Part shown: positions 15,970 through 16,038 of the stretch, piece by piece
Layout of the letters: every line of letters starts with the position of its first letter
Position numbering within the stretch: the first letter of the stretch is position 1
Origin: Kiritimatiellia bacterium
Lineage (GTDB): Bacteria; Verrucomicrobiota; Kiritimatiellia; RFP12; UBA1067
Assembly (NCBI GenBank): GCA_904502135.1
Contig: CAJGDE010000038.1
Span: 1-16,038, forward strand
Reading direction: 5' to 3'
DNA length: 16,038 bases
Made by a program: the position numbers and the translations under genes
The notes under the pieces: generated by a model
The model's input: the letters and a program-made list of their open reading frames with translations, nothing else
Told to the model about the DNA's origin: nothing
Databases searched by the model: none

Positions 15970-16038
15970 TGGAGCGGGCGAAGGGAATCGAACCCTCGTA
16001 GCCAGCTTGGAAGGCTGGAGCTCTGCCATTGAGCTACG
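15970..16038 (-). tRNA. tRNA-Gly(UCC), 5' end beyond the window
   Basis: The gene shows all but about 5 bases of the 5' acceptor strand. The anticodon stem CCAGC/GCTGG holds loop CTTCCAA, so the anticodon is TCC (reads GGA and GGG). The T arm is GAGGG-TTCGATT-CCCTT, the 3' acceptor CGCCCGC, the discriminator T and the CCA is encoded. The missing 5' bases should read GCGGG. Confidence 0.95.

Overview
This window reads as ordinary bacterial chromosome. Every gene I can support lies on the minus strand, so the biological reading order runs from high to low coordinates. No phage, transposase, CRISPR or defence genes are visible. The gene set suggests a Gram-negative-type anaerobe or fermenter: a Tat translocase subunit, a putative lipoprotein, a large single-chain PurL, RNase HIII, and a GH2 beta-galactosidase with an export-like N-terminus. 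The mix, with intermediate GC, would fit the PVC group (Kiritimatiellota, Lentisphaerota or Verrucomicrobiota) or a neighbour. That placement is inference from gene style, not a computed phylogeny.

In transcription order, a tRNA cluster Gly(UCC, 5' end cut by the window edge)-Leu(CAA)-Ser(GGA) comes first (16038 to 15772). A tight run follows: dCMP deaminase, triose-phosphate isomerase, a small leucine-rich-repeat putative lipoprotein, a 1063-residue GH2 beta-galactosidase, a seven-bladed-propeller lactonase, a KDPG-aldolase-type enzyme and RNase HIII (15715 to 7849). Gaps in this run are 1 to 43 bases, so it could be one long operon. Its sugar genes point to oligosaccharide cleavage followed by aldonolactone and Entner-Doudoroff-type chemistry, with glycolytic TpiA close by.

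A clear extended -10 promoter then precedes purL, which encodes the complete single-chain FGAM synthetase, and an HD-domain hydrolase gene 13 bases behind it (7796 to 3182). A third promoter drives infA, yebC, tatA and uvrC (3111 to 342), which encode translation initiation, a YebC-family translation or regulatory factor, Tat export and nucleotide excision repair.

The left 341 bases contain no gene I can support. They hold a GC-rich stem-loop and then a 173-base tract with one G and 71 Cs on the plus strand. That tract contains a five-unit 8-bp array and a 22-bp near-perfect direct repeat. It is the most unusual sequence in the window. Other points worth checking are a short-form UvrC that keeps its Fe-S cysteines and both nuclease centres but lacks the usual middle segment, a promoter placed so close to the dCMP deaminase gene that the mRNA would be leaderless, and a shared promoter motif TGRTATAATAT at all three operon heads.
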